This document shows positions 54,597-63,484 of a stretch of DNA of 64,000 nucleotides, in pieces. A model generated the notes under the pieces. It saw only the letters and a program-made list of their open reading frames with translations, made no database searches and was not told where the DNA came from. The stretch lies in assembly GCF_035319885.1 (NCBI RefSeq), contig NZ_CP141285.1, positions 2,046,001 through 2,110,000 of the forward strand, given 5' to 3'. Position 1 is the first letter of the stretch. The number at the start of each line of letters is the position of its first letter. Source of the stretch: Altererythrobacter sp. H2 (GTDB taxonomy: Bacteria > Pseudomonadota > Alphaproteobacteria > Sphingomonadales > Sphingomonadaceae). A program made the position numbers and the translations under genes.

Positions 54597-56588
54597 ATGT
54601 CTGATGACCTGTTTGCCGGAACGCCCGCGTCGAGCGGTGATTACAATGCTTCCTCGATCGAGGTGCTGGAGGGGCTTGAACCCGTCCGCCGCCGCCCCGG
54701 CATGTACATCGGCGGGACCGACGACCGCGCGCTGCATCATCTGGCGGCCGAAGTGCTCGACAACGCGATGGACGAGGCGGTCGCCGGCCATGCCACCCGG
54801 ATCGAGGTCAGCCTTGATGTCGGCAACCGGCTGACCATTGCCGACAACGGCCGCGGCATTCCGGTTGACGAACACCCCAAGTTTCCCGGCAAATCGACGC
54901 TCGAGGTCATCCTGTCCACGCTCCATTCCGGCGGCAAGTTCTCGGGCAAGGCTTATGCCACCAGCGGCGGCCTGCACGGAGTCGGCGTCAGCGTGGTCAA
55001 TGCATTGTCCAGCCATACGCGGGTGGAAGTGGCGCGTGACCGGCAGCTCTACGCGCAGCAGTTCGCCCGCGGGCAGACACTTGGCCCGATCGAGCCGCTC
55101 GGCCCCACTCCGAACCGGCGCGGCACCACTGTCGCCTTTACGCCTGATACAGAGATATTCGGGGACCGGCAGTTCAGCCCCAAGCGCCTGTTCCGGCTGG
55201 CCCGGTCCAAAGCCTATTTGTTCGCCGGAGTGGAAATCCGCTGGAAGTGCGCCGCCCCCCTGACCAGCGACGATGTGCCACCCGAAGCCGTGTTCAGGTT
55301 TCCGGGCGGCCTGGCGGATCATCTGGCCGAGCAGGTTGGCACGCGCGAATGCGTCACCACCCAGCCTTTCGCCGGACGGCAGGATTTTCCTGCCAATGAC
55401 CTGGGCGAGATCCAGGGCAGCGTCGAATGGGCGATTGCCTGGCCGTTATGGTCGGATGGTTCGACCAGCTGGTATTGCAATACCGTGCCCAACCCCGATG
55501 GCGGCACCCACGAACAGGGCCTTCGCGCGGCACTGACCAAGGGCTTGCGCGCGTTCGGCGATCTGGTGGGCCAGAAGAAGGCCAAGGACATCTCGGCCGA
55601 CGACGTGCTCACCGGCGCGGAAATCATGCTCAGCGTGTTCATCCGCGAACCGCAGTTCCAGAGCCAGACCAAGGACCGGCTGACCAGCCCGGAAGCGACC
55701 CGCCTGGTGGAGAACGCCGTTCGCGATCACTTCGACCATTTCCTGTCCGACAACATGGAGCGCGGCAAGGCCCTGCTCGGCAACGTCATGGAGCGGATGG
55801 ACGAGCGCCTGCGCCGCAAGCAGGAACGCGAGATCAAGCGCAAGACCGCCACCAGCGCGAAGAAGCTGCGCCTGCCCGGCAAGCTGACCGACTGCTCCGG
55901 CGAAGGGCCCGGCGAAACCGAACTGTTCATCGTCGAAGGGGATTCGGCCGGCGGCAGCGCGAAGCAGGCCCGCGACCGCAAGACCCAGGCCATCCTGCCG
56001 ATCCGGGGCAAGATCCTCAACGTCGCCAGCGCCACGGCGGACAAGATCCGTGCCAACTCCGAAATCGCCGATCTCGCCCTCGCGCTCGGCTGCGGGATGC
56101 GCAAGGACTGCGATCCGGAAAACCTGCGCTATGACCGCATCATCATCATGACCGATGCCGATGTCGACGGCGCGCATATCGCCACCCTGCTGATGACCTT
56201 CTTCTTCCAGGAGATGCCCGAGCTGGTCCGCCGCGGGCACCTGTTCCTGGCCCAGCCCCCGCTCTACCGGCTCACCGCCGGCAAGGAGAGCCGCTACGCC
56301 CGTGATGACGCGCACCGGGCGGAGCTGGAGGAAACGGTGTTCAAGGGCCGCAAGGTAGAGGTCAGCCGCTTCAAGGGCCTGGGCGAAATGAACCCCGGGC
56401 AGCTGCGCGAGACGACCATGAGTCCTGCCTCCCGCAGTCTCGTGCGGATCACCCTCCCGCCCGAATTCGAACAGCGCGCGGCGGTGAAGGAACTGGTTGA
56501 CCAGCTGATGGGCCGGAACCCCGAGCACCGCTTTAATTTCATCCAGAACCGCGCAGGCGAAATCGACCGCGACCTGATCGACGCCTAG
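54597..56588 (+). CDS. parE: DNA topoisomerase IV subunit B
   Basis: A 663-residue type IIA topoisomerase ATPase subunit that, with ParC, unlinks replicated chromosomes. GHKL ATPase region: [35 protein letters not shown] and [20 protein letters not shown] domain: [16 protein letters not shown] and [13 protein letters not shown]. The short start and YIGGTD...ALHHL favour ParE over GyrB, whose length is usually above 800 in this class. ParC is not in the window. Confidence 0.93.
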   Translation: MSDDLFAGTPASSGDYNASSIEVLEGLEPVRRRPGMYIGGTDDRALHHLAAEVLDNAMDEAVAGHATRIEVSLDVGNRLTIADNGRGIPVDEHPKFPGKSTLEVILSTLHSGGKFSGKAYATSGGLHGVGVSVVNALSSHTRVEVARDRQLYAQQFARGQTLGPIEPLGPTPNRRGTTVAFTPDTEIFGDRQFSPKRLFRLARSKAYLFAGVEIRWKCAAPLTSDDVPPEAVFRFPGGLADHLAEQVGTRECVTTQPFAGRQDFPANDLGEIQGSVEWAIAWPLWSDGSTSWYCNTVPNPDGGTHEQGLRAALTKGLRAFGDLVGQKKAKDISADDVLTGAEIMLSVFIREPQFQSQTKDRLTSPEATRLVENAVRDHFDHFLSDNMERGKALLGNVMERMDERLRRKQEREIKRKTATSAKKLRLPGKLTDCSGEGPGETELFIVEGDSAGGSAKQARDRKTQAILPIRGKILNVASATADKIRANSEIADLALALGCGMRKDCDPENLRYDRIIIMTDADVDGAHIATLLMTFFFQEMPELVRRGHLFLAQPPLYRLTAGKESRYARDDAHRAELEETVFKGRKVEVSRFKGLGEMNPGQLRETTMSPASRSLVRITLPPEFEQRAAVKELVDQLMGRNPEHRFNFIQNRAGEIDRDLIDA

Positions 56589-56737
56589 GTTCTCCACCAC
56601 AATCGAAGGCCTGCCCTGCCCGGCGATGACGATTGGGGATTGTGGAAAAAACCGTCCGGTGCAAGCAACGCACACAAGAGCGCCGCAAGGCCCCGGGGTC
56701 GCGCAGGGTTCCCGAATTCGGAGGAGGAGAAACGACA

Positions 56738-57115
56738 ATGAAGCATTACCTGATTCCAGCCAGCCTGGTGCTGGCCCTGGCCATCCCGGCTGCTGCAAAT
56801 GCCCAGCAGGTGGGCGACTGGGTCCTGTCCCCGTGGCAGGACAGCTCGATGGATTTCCCGGGCGTGATCGTGGCGCGTGGTGGTGACAGTGTGACCATCC
56901 GCTTTGACGACGGTACCCGTGAAACGCGGCACGTCAGCGAAGTTCGCCCGTTCGATTGGCAGCGCGGCAGCCGGATTGCCTGCCAGTGGAGCGATGGGGA
57001 GTGGTACAAGGCGACCATCCAGCGCATCGATTCTGACGGCTACACCATGCAGATCCGGTATGACGACGATGGCACGGTGGAAAACACCAACACCGGGAAG
57101 TGCCATTCGCGCTGA
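56738..57115 (+). CDS. Secreted protein with two Tudor/SH3-like domains
   Basis: A 125-residue protein with a signal peptide (YLIPASLVLALAIPAAANAQ) followed by two similar small beta domains: GDWVLSPWQ...GVIVARGGDSVTIRFDDGTRE and GSRIACQWSDGEWYKATIQRI...IRYDDDGT. The IRFDDG / IRYDDDG pattern and W-x-A-x-I core are those of Tudor/Agenet-like barrels, usually intracellular readers; in the periplasm the role is unknown. A strong GAGGAGGAG ribosome site precedes the ATG. It sits alone between parE and moxR, each about 145 bp away. Confidence 0.75.
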   Translation: MKHYLIPASLVLALAIPAAANAQQVGDWVLSPWQDSSMDFPGVIVARGGDSVTIRFDDGTRETRHVSEVRPFDWQRGSRIACQWSDGEWYKATIQRIDSDGYTMQIRYDDDGTVENTNTGKCHSR

Positions 57116-57224
57116 TTGCTTGACGGGGAGCGGAACCTGCGTGGCCGGAGGACGCCCGGCCCCGGACGCTCCCCCAATTCGATAGCTGTGGGCTCTGCCC
57201 CCTTGCGCCGCGCGCCGGCTCCCC

Positions 57225-57239
57225 TTAACGCGCACGTAA
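57225..57239. promoter_or_regulatory. TTAA-N7-GTAA element before moxR
   Basis: TTAA (57225-57228) and GTAA (57236-57239) lie eleven bases apart, one base short of a CtrA box (TTAA-N7-TTAA), 20 bp before the moxR start. A weak candidate; listed because similar elements occur elsewhere in this window. Confidence 0.25.
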
Positions 57240-57258
57240 AGTTGCAAGGGACCACCGG

Positions 57259-58113
57259 ATGACCGACAAGACACGTTTCGAGGGCACCAGCTCGTACATC
57301 GCCACCGAGGACCTGAAGGTCGCGGTCAACGCAGCCGTAACTCTGCGCCGTCCGCTGCTGGTCAAGGGTGAGCCCGGCACCGGCAAGACAGTGCTGGCCC
57401 ACGAAATCGCCAAGGCGATCGGCGCGCCGATCATCGAATGGAACGTCAAGTCGACCACCAAGGCCCAGCAGGGCCTGTATGAATATGACGCGGTGGCCCG
57501 CCTGCGTGATGGCCAGCTGGGCGACGAGCGCGTCCATGACATCAGCAACTACATCCGCAAAGGCAAGCTGTGGGAGGCCTTCACCGCCCCCGAACTGCCC
57601 GTGCTGCTGATCGACGAGATCGACAAGGCCGACATCGAGTTCCCGAACGACCTGCTCCAGGAACTCGACCGGATGAGCTTCGACGTTTACGAAACGCACG
57701 AGCGGATCGAGGCGAAAGAACGTCCGATCGTCGTCATCACTTCGAACAACGAGAAAGAGCTGCCCGACGCATTCCTGCGCCGCTGTTTCTTCCACTACAT
57801 CAAGTTCCCTGACCGGGAGACGATGCGCGAGATCATCGAGGTCCACTTCCCCGGCATCCAGAAGACGCTGGTGAGCAAGGCCATGGATGTCTTCTACGAC
57901 CTGCGTGACGTGCCTGGCCTGAAGAAAAAGCCCTCCACCAGCGAATTGCTGGACTGGCTCAAGCTGCTGCTGAATGAAGACATGCCTCTGGATGTCCTGC
58001 AGAACCAGGATCCGACCAAGGCAATCCCGCCACTGCATGGCGCGCTGCTCAAGAACGAACAGGACGTGATGCTGTTCGAACGCCTCGCTTTCATGGCGCG
58101 GCGCAATCCCTGA
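57259..58113 (+). CDS. MoxR-family AAA+ ATPase
   Basis: A 284-residue AAA+ ATPase: Walker A GEPGTGKT (37-44), Walker B LLIDEID followed by KADIEFPNDLLQELDRMSF, sensor 1 VITSNNEKELPDAFLRR. MoxR ATPases work as chaperones with VWA-domain partners to assemble or metallate enzyme complexes. The partner here is almost surely the VWA protein at 59660, in the same direction but separated by a chemoreceptor gene on the other strand. AAGGGA ribosome site before the ATG. Confidence 0.93.
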   Translation: MTDKTRFEGTSSYIATEDLKVAVNAAVTLRRPLLVKGEPGTGKTVLAHEIAKAIGAPIIEWNVKSTTKAQQGLYEYDAVARLRDGQLGDERVHDISNYIRKGKLWEAFTAPELPVLLIDEIDKADIEFPNDLLQELDRMSFDVYETHERIEAKERPIVVITSNNEKELPDAFLRRCFFHYIKFPDRETMREIIEVHFPGIQKTLVSKAMDVFYDLRDVPGLKKKPSTSELLDWLKLLLNEDMPLDVLQNQDPTKAIPPLHGALLKNEQDVMLFERLAFMARRNP

Positions 58114-58125
58114 CCACTTACGGGC

Positions 58126-59532
58126 TCAGCTTCCGTCGAAGCTGTAGGCCAGTTCCGAATCGCCCCAGCGGCGGCCGTTAATCACCAGCGGCACATAGAC
58201 GTTGCGGACGATCTCGTACGACTGGCCGTCGCCTTCCTGCCGGTACACCGCCATCATGTAGGGCGCGGTGCTCTGCTTGGCCTTCCGGTCAATCGGGTCG
58301 AGCAGGATGCGGCCGTTGCGGCAATACTTAGTGTCGTGGGCGATATCCCCGGTCGGCGCGCGGGAGCGGTCAGTGACGTGGGTCGGCAGGAAGCCTTTCA
58401 TGTCGGCCGGCGAGCACATCCTGACTGCCCCGCCCTCGGCCACCACCGCGTCGATGACCGGGCGCCAGTGGGCGTCTGCCCAGTCTGACAGGCGGGTGCG
58501 ATAGCGCGGCGGATTGCTGCCGGGAACCGGGCGGTAATCCTGGTCGAACAGGGCCTCCATCGTCAGCGTTCCCGCTGCAATCGCCCGCTCCGCCACATCG
58601 GCAAGGTTGCGGGCGTGCTGGAGCGCGCGCTCCACCACCAGGCTATCCTCGGGCGAGAGGCCAGCCTTGACGATGCCGTCGAACATTTCGCTGGCGGTCA
58701 GTTCAAGCGCCTCCATCCGGCGGTTGGCGACCTGAAGCTTGCCCTCATTCTCCAGCGCGGCGGCATCGAAGCTGTGCAGCACGTCCTGCACAGCGTGAAC
58801 ATGGCCGCTGATGGTGCCGGTGGCGCGGGCGATCTGGTCGTTCTGGCGGTCGACTTCCTCCACCAGTTGGGCCACTCCGGTAATGGTTTCCTCGATCCGT
58901 GCGACCGAGCTCTTGGCCTCACCGCTGGCGCGCGCGCCGCTTTCGATCCGCTCGATCACCTGCTGGGCTTCCAGACCCAGGGCGTCGATAGTGCGGGTGA
59001 TCTCGATGGTTGCCTTGCGGGTGTCGGCCGCAAGGCCCTTCACCTCGTTGGCGACCACGGCGAACGTCCGGCCCGCCTCGCCTGCACGCATCGCCTCGAT
59101 GGTGGCGTTGAGGGCGAGGATGTTGGTTGTCTCGGCGATCTGTTCGATGTCCTGCGAGCAGGTGCGGACCTGCTCCATGGCGGCAGCAAAACCGGTCACG
59201 TGCTGGGTCAGCGTCTCGACCAGCTCCAGCAGGCCGGTAATCTGGCCGAGCGAGGAATGAATGAGGTCCGTTCCCTGTGACAGCCGGTCAATCGCGCGCT
59301 CCGACAATTGCCGTGCCTCGTCGCTGGCGTCGGAGACCTTGCGCTGATCCATTTCCAGCGCCTCAACCGTGCCGCGCAGGGCGTTGTGCTCGGCCCGCAA
59401 CCGTTCGGAGGAGTTGATCACCGCCTGCACAATCCCGGCAACGTCAGTGCAGCCAACGGTGACCTCGCCGCATTTTTCGGAGATGCGGCCGATCGCTTCG
59501 CTGCCTTCGGTGTCGATTACCAGATGCTTCAT
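58126..59532 (-). CDS. Cytoplasmic methyl-accepting chemotaxis protein with C-terminal sensor
   Basis: A 468-residue chemoreceptor without a transmembrane helix. The signalling hairpin is canonical: [16 protein letters not shown] and [20 protein letters not shown] (about residues 130-175). Unlike most receptors the presumed sensor is C-terminal (about 330-468) and looks Cache-like: [40 protein letters not shown] and [12 protein letters not shown]. The ATG at 59532 is preferred; an in-frame start 19 codons earlier lies in the upstream spacer. An inverted repeat of CTAACC lies about 33-50 bp upstream. No che or flagellar genes are in this window. Confidence 0.88.
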   Translation of the reverse strand: MKHLVIDTEGSEAIGRISEKCGEVTVGCTDVAGIVQAVINSSERLRAEHNALRGTVEALEMDQRKVSDASDEARQLSERAIDRLSQGTDLIHSSLGQITGLLELVETLTQHVTGFAAAMEQVRTCSQDIEQIAETTNILALNATIEAMRAGEAGRTFAVVANEVKGLAADTRKATIEITRTIDALGLEAQQVIERIESGARASGEAKSSVARIEETITGVAQLVEEVDRQNDQIARATGTISGHVHAVQDVLHSFDAAALENEGKLQVANRRMEALELTASEMFDGIVKAGLSPEDSLVVERALQHARNLADVAERAIAAGTLTMEALFDQDYRPVPGSNPPRYRTRLSDWADAHWRPVIDAVVAEGGAVRMCSPADMKGFLPTHVTDRSRAPTGDIAHDTKYCRNGRILLDPIDRKAKQSTAPYMMAVYRQEGDGQSYEIVRNVYVPLVINGRRWGDSELAYSFDGS

Positions 59533-59564
59533 GCGCGTGTGCCCCTCGGGTGATGCGGGAGGGT

Positions 59565-59582
59565 CTAACCGGGCATGGTTAG
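59565..59582. promoter_or_regulatory. CTAACC-N6-GGTTAG inverted repeat between two divergent genes
   Basis: Perfect 6-bp arms at 59565-59570 and 59577-59582. On the minus strand it reads CTAACCATGCCCGGTTAG and includes the CtrA half-site-like CTAACCAT, also seen at 4291. It lies between the chemoreceptor (minus) and VWA (plus) starts, so could control either. Confidence 0.4.
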
Positions 59583-59659
59583 CAAGCACTTAAAGCGGCT
59601 GGCTGGCCTGCCCAAATTACGCACTTGGCGCGGGGCCGCCGGTGCGGCAAAGGTGGGCC

Positions 59660-60844
59660 ATGTTCTTCAACTTCATCGACGAGCTCAGGGCTGCCGGCAT
59701 CGGGGCCAGTTTCAAGGAGCACCTCACCCTGCTTGAGGCGCTCGACAAGGACGTGATCGAGCAGACGCCGGAGGCGTTCTACTACCTCAGCCGCGCGACC
59801 TTCGTGAAGGATGAGGGCCTGCTCGACCGGTTCGATCAGGTGTTCAACAAGGTCTTCAAAGGCCTGCTCACCGATTACGGCCAGAACCCGGTCGATATCC
59901 CGGAGGACTGGCTGAAAGCGGTGGCGGAGAAGTTCCTCACCCCGGAAGAGATGGAAAAGATCAAGGCCCTGGGTGACTGGGACGAGATCATGGAGACGCT
60001 CAAGAAGCGGCTCGAGGAACAGCAGAATCGCCACCAGGGCGGCAACAAGTGGATCGGCACCGGCGGCACCAGCCCGTTCGGCAATTCCGGCTACAACCCG
60101 GAAGGCGTGCGGATCGGCGGCGAAAGCAAGCACAAGCGCGCGATCAAGGTGTGGGAAAAGCGCGAGTTCCAGAACCTCGACAACACCAAGGAACTGGGCA
60201 CCCGCAACATCAAGATGGCGCTGCGCCGGCTGCGCAAGTTCGCCCGCGAAGGCGCGGCGGACGAGCTCGATATTCCCGGCACGATTGACGGCACCGCACG
60301 GCAGGGCTGGCTCGACATCAAGATGCGGCCCGAGCGGCGCAATGCGGTGAAACTGCTGCTGTTCCTCGATGTCGGCGGGTCGATGGACCCGTTCATCAAG
60401 CTGGTGGAGGAGCTGTTCAGCGCCGCCACGGCGGAGTTCAAGAACCTCGAATTCTTCTACTTCCACAACTGCCTGTATGAAGGCGTGTGGAAGGACAACA
60501 AGCGCCGCTGGCAGGAACGGACCAAGACCTGGGACGTGCTCCACAAGTTCGGGCACGACTACAAGATCGTGTTCGTCGGCGATGCGGCGATGAGCCCCTA
60601 CGAGATCACCCATCCGGGCGGCAGCGTCGAGCATATGAACGAGGAAGCCGGCGCGATCTGGCTCAAGCGCGTGACTGATACCTACCCCGCGACCGTGTGG
60701 CTCAATCCCGTGCCGGAAAAGCAGTGGAGCTATTCGCAAAGCACCAAGCTGATCAAGCAGCTGGTGGGTGACCGGATGTATCCGCTGACGCTGGACGGAC
60801 TGGACGATGCAATGCGGGAACTGAGCCGGAAGCACGGGGCCTGA
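59660..60844 (+). CDS. VWA domain protein, CoxE-like partner of MoxR
   Basis: A 394-residue protein with an N-terminal helical region and a C-terminal VWA domain (about 230-394). The MIDAS motif reads DVGGSMD at D237: the usual DxSxS is DxGxS, so one metal-contacting Ser is Gly. Other family marks are FNFIDELRAAGIGASFKEHLTLLEAL at the start and the RPERRNAVKLLLFLDVGGSM junction. CoxE-like VWA proteins work with MoxR ATPases in maturation of enzymes or transporters. The ATG at 59660 fits the family start (MFFNFIDELR). Confidence 0.9.
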   Translation: MFFNFIDELRAAGIGASFKEHLTLLEALDKDVIEQTPEAFYYLSRATFVKDEGLLDRFDQVFNKVFKGLLTDYGQNPVDIPEDWLKAVAEKFLTPEEMEKIKALGDWDEIMETLKKRLEEQQNRHQGGNKWIGTGGTSPFGNSGYNPEGVRIGGESKHKRAIKVWEKREFQNLDNTKELGTRNIKMALRRLRKFAREGAADELDIPGTIDGTARQGWLDIKMRPERRNAVKLLLFLDVGGSMDPFIKLVEELFSAATAEFKNLEFFYFHNCLYEGVWKDNKRRWQERTKTWDVLHKFGHDYKIVFVGDAAMSPYEITHPGGSVEHMNEEAGAIWLKRVTDTYPATVWLNPVPEKQWSYSQSTKLIKQLVGDRMYPLTLDGLDDAMRELSRKHGA

Positions 60845-60847
60845 ACG

Positions 60848-60935
60848 CTTGACACCTGCTTGACGAACTTGACACCCCGTCAAGCAAGTACAATTGTTCT
60901 ATTATTCTGTTTTATAACCTTTTTTCGGAACCCCG
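60848..60935. promoter_or_regulatory. CTTGAC repeat cluster with inverted copy, then AT-rich tract
   Basis: CTTGAC occurs at 60848, 60859 and 60868, and its reverse complement GTCAAG at 60879, so the last pair is an inverted repeat with five bases between. The TTGACA at 60869-60874 could be a -35 hexamer. An AT-rich tract (60885-60935, including TATTAT and TTTTATAAC) follows, striking in this GC-rich context. The downstream gene is the DUF817 protein, 115 bp further. Confidence 0.4.
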
Positions 60936-61049
60936 TCTAGCCCCTTGCCACCACCCGCCCCCGGGGCCGGGCGCATATCCGGCCCATACCCAACGCGATG
61001 TCCAGATCATGTTTTGCCCGAGTAGGAAAGTGATTACGGTCCCCCGGCG

Positions 61050-61895
61050 ATGACCCGTGCCGTCCACACCCGCTTCGAGGCCGTCCGCCTCCGGCTCGAA
61101 GCCTTCGATCCCGGCACCGGCTGGCGGCTGTGGCTGTATGAATTCCTGCTGTTCGGGTTCAAGCAGGCCTGGGCCTGCCTGTTCGGCGCCTTGCTGCTGG
61201 CGCTGCTGCTGGGGACGCACCTGTTCTACCCGGATGACACCCCGCTCCACCGCTACGATTTCCTCACCCTCGCCGCCATCGCCATTCAGGCCGCCATGCT
61301 CGCCTTCCGTCTGGAAACCTGGCGCGAGGCGCGGGTGATCCTGATCTTCCACGTCGTCGGCACCGTGATGGAGCTGTTCAAGACCGCCGCCGGATCATGG
61401 ACCTATCCTGAGGCGAGCGGGCTCCACATCGGCGCGGTGCCGCTGTTTTCCGGCTTCATGTATGCCGCGGTGGGCAGCTATATCGCGCGGGTATGGCGGA
61501 TTTTCGATTTCCGCTTCAGCCACTATCCGCCCGCGTGGGCGACCTGGCTGCTGGCAGCCGCGATCTACGTCAACTTCTTCGCCCATCACTGGACGGTCGA
61601 TATCCGCCTCGGCCTGTTCGCGGCCACGGCGCTGCTGTTCTGGAACACCCGCGTCCATTTCCGCAACTGGCGCGCGCACCGCTGGATGCCGCTGCTGCTC
61701 GGCTTCGGACTGGTCGCCCTGTTCATCTGGTTTGCCGAGAACATCGCCACCTTCGCCAACGCCTGGCACTATCCCGGGCAGGAGGACGGGTGGGAGCCGG
61801 TCTCGATTACCAAACTGGGCAGCTGGTACCTGCTGATGCTGATCAGCTTCGTACTGGTGGCGCTGGTGCAGCCGGTGCGGCAACCGGACCGTTAA
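61050..61895 (+). CDS. DUF817 family membrane protein
   Basis: A 281-residue polytopic membrane protein with seven to eight hydrophobic segments, of the DUF817 family. Recognisable parts are [53 protein letters not shown] and [22 protein letters not shown]. Function is unknown. The start follows the CTTGAC-rich control region. The stop codon overlaps that of the SH3 gene on the opposite strand. Confidence 0.9.
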   Translation: MTRAVHTRFEAVRLRLEAFDPGTGWRLWLYEFLLFGFKQAWACLFGALLLALLLGTHLFYPDDTPLHRYDFLTLAAIAIQAAMLAFRLETWREARVILIFHVVGTVMELFKTAAGSWTYPEASGLHIGAVPLFSGFMYAAVGSYIARVWRIFDFRFSHYPPAWATWLLAAAIYVNFFAHHWTVDIRLGLFAATALLFWNTRVHFRNWRAHRWMPLLLGFGLVALFIWFAENIATFANAWHYPGQEDGWEPVSITKLGSWYLLMLISFVLVALVQPVRQPDR

Positions 61896-62362
61896 AGGTC
61901 GCTCGACCCCCACAGCCGCTCCGCGCGGACCCAGCCCACCCGGCCGCCGACATCGAACTTACACCAGCCATATTCGCATTTGCCGAGCTTGCCGATCACG
62001 CCGGGTTCGGCATTCCAGCGCAGCTTGGCGCTATCATCCGGCCCGGCCCGCAGGGCGGCCAGCCCTTCCCCGATCACCACGGCACCGCGATCAGGGCTGA
62101 GCAGGCTGGCCGAAACCCACCCCTGCTCCCCTTCCGGATCGACCACCAGGCGCCAACCCTGCGACACCCGCACCACCTTGAGCGGCAAACCCGGCCGCTT
62201 GTAGACCCAAGCGATCTTGTAGTCCGGGCTCGGCCCGACGCGCATGTAAAGCTCGGGCGCGCGGATGGTGGCCCAATAGGGCACCTCGCGCTGCTGCGCC
62301 GCCAGCGGCGCCCCCATGATCAGGGCAAGAAGGGCGAACAGCGAAAGAATGCGTGGGGCCAT
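61892..62362 (-). CDS. Secreted SH3-like domain protein
   Basis: A 156-residue protein with a signal peptide ([18 protein letters not shown]) and two bacterial SH3-like domains: [26 protein letters not shown] and the [27 protein letters not shown] region. This arrangement matches the SH3_4/DUF1058 type found in alphaproteobacterial periplasmic proteins, presumed to bind peptidoglycan. The ATG at 62362 gives the signal peptide; the frame continues upstream for 57 codons but without homology. Divergent from the 2-hydroxyacid dehydrogenase gene. Confidence 0.85.
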   Translation of the reverse strand: MAPRILSLFALLALIMGAPLAAQQREVPYWATIRAPELYMRVGPSPDYKIAWVYKRPGLPLKVVRVSQGWRLVVDPEGEQGWVSASLLSPDRGAVVIGEGLAALRAGPDDSAKLRWNAEPGVIGKLGKCEYGWCKFDVGGRVGWVRAERLWGSSDL

Positions 62363-62464
62363 ACATGAAACACTAGCGCCCGGCGCAGGGCCGTAACAAG
62401 CGATTCGGCATCCCCAAGCCAGCCTTGCTTGACCAGTCCGCCCCGGACCGCCTAGCGAACGGGC

Positions 62465-63481
62465 ATGACCGACCACTCTTTCCCCCCGACCCGGCGACTC
62501 GAAGGCAAGCCCCGCGTGGTCGTGACCCGTCACCTGATGCCTTCGGTCGAGGCCCGCCTGGCCGAGCTGTTCGATACCTCACTCAACACCGATGACGTGC
62601 CGTTCTCGCGCGAGCAGCTGGCCGATGCCATGCAAAGCGCCCACGTGCTGGTGCCGACCGTGACCGACCGGATCGATGCCGCGCTGATCCAGGGCGCCGG
62701 GCCGCAGCTCGGGCTGATCGCCAGCTTCGGGGCAGGCACCGATCACATCGATCTGGCCGCAGCCCATGCCCGCAAGATCATCGTGACCAACACTCCGGGC
62801 GTGTTTACTGACGATACCGCGGACATCGCGATGGAAATGATCATCGGCATCCCTCGCCGCGTGCGCGAAGGCGTGGCGATGGTGCGCCGGGGCGAATGGA
62901 CCGGCTGGACCCCCACCGCCCTGCTCGGCCGCAAGCTGGCCGGCAAGGTGCTCGGCATTGTCGGGATGGGCCGGATCGGGCAGGCCGTGGCCCACCGCGC
63001 CCGCGCCTTCGGGCTGGAGATCGCCTACCACAACCGCAAGCGGCTGCCCGAGGCGCTGGAGCGGATGCTGGGCGCACGCTATGTGGAATCGCTCGATCTG
63101 CTGGTGGCTGAGGCGGATATTCTCTCGCTGCACTGCCCCGCCACGCCGGGCACGCAGCACCTGATGGATGCCCGGCGGTTCGGCCTGATGAAGCCCGGCG
63201 CCTGCCTGATCAACACCGCGCGCGGAGACCTGGTGGACCAGCAGGCGATGATCGCAGCCCTCGCCTCGGGCCAGCTCTCCGGCGCCGGGCTGGACGTCTA
63301 TCCCGACGAACCCAACGTTGATCCGCGCCTGCTCGATCTGCCCAACGTCATGACCCTGCCCCACATCGGCAGCGCCACCCGCGAAGGACGCGAAGCATCG
63401 GGCGAGAAGGTGATTGCCAACATCCGGTTCTGGGCTGACGGCCACCGCCCGCCCGACCAGGTGCTGGAAGGGCTCGTCTGA
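62465..63481 (+). CDS. D-2-hydroxyacid dehydrogenase (glyoxylate/hydroxypyruvate reductase-like)
   Basis: A 338-residue oxidoreductase. N-terminal catalytic half RVVVTRHLMPSVEARLAELF; Rossmann site GIVGMGRIGQA; catalytic residues in INTARGDLVDQ (Arg), VYPDEPNVDP (Glu) and LPHIGSAT (His). Strong resemblance to glyoxylate or hydroxypyruvate reductases of sphingomonads, which use NAD(P)H. It differs from the other 2-hydroxyacid dehydrogenase at 19274. Confidence 0.92.
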   Translation: MTDHSFPPTRRLEGKPRVVVTRHLMPSVEARLAELFDTSLNTDDVPFSREQLADAMQSAHVLVPTVTDRIDAALIQGAGPQLGLIASFGAGTDHIDLAAAHARKIIVTNTPGVFTDDTADIAMEMIIGIPRRVREGVAMVRRGEWTGWTPTALLGRKLAGKVLGIVGMGRIGQAVAHRARAFGLEIAYHNRKRLPEALERMLGARYVESLDLLVAEADILSLHCPATPGTQHLMDARRFGLMKPGACLINTARGDLVDQQAMIAALASGQLSGAGLDVYPDEPNVDPRLLDLPNVMTLPHIGSATREGREASGEKVIANIRFWADGHRPPDQVLEGLV

Positions 63482-63484
63482 GCC

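Noticed and set aside
57116-57258. GGGGAGCG...CGCTCCCC inverted repeat as terminator after the Tudor-like gene
   Set aside because: The loop is about 35 bases and no T-run follows, so the evidence is too weak.
60999-61034. An 11-codon ATG frame upstream of the DUF817 gene as a leader peptide
   Set aside because: No ribosome site, no attenuator structure and no distinctive residues.
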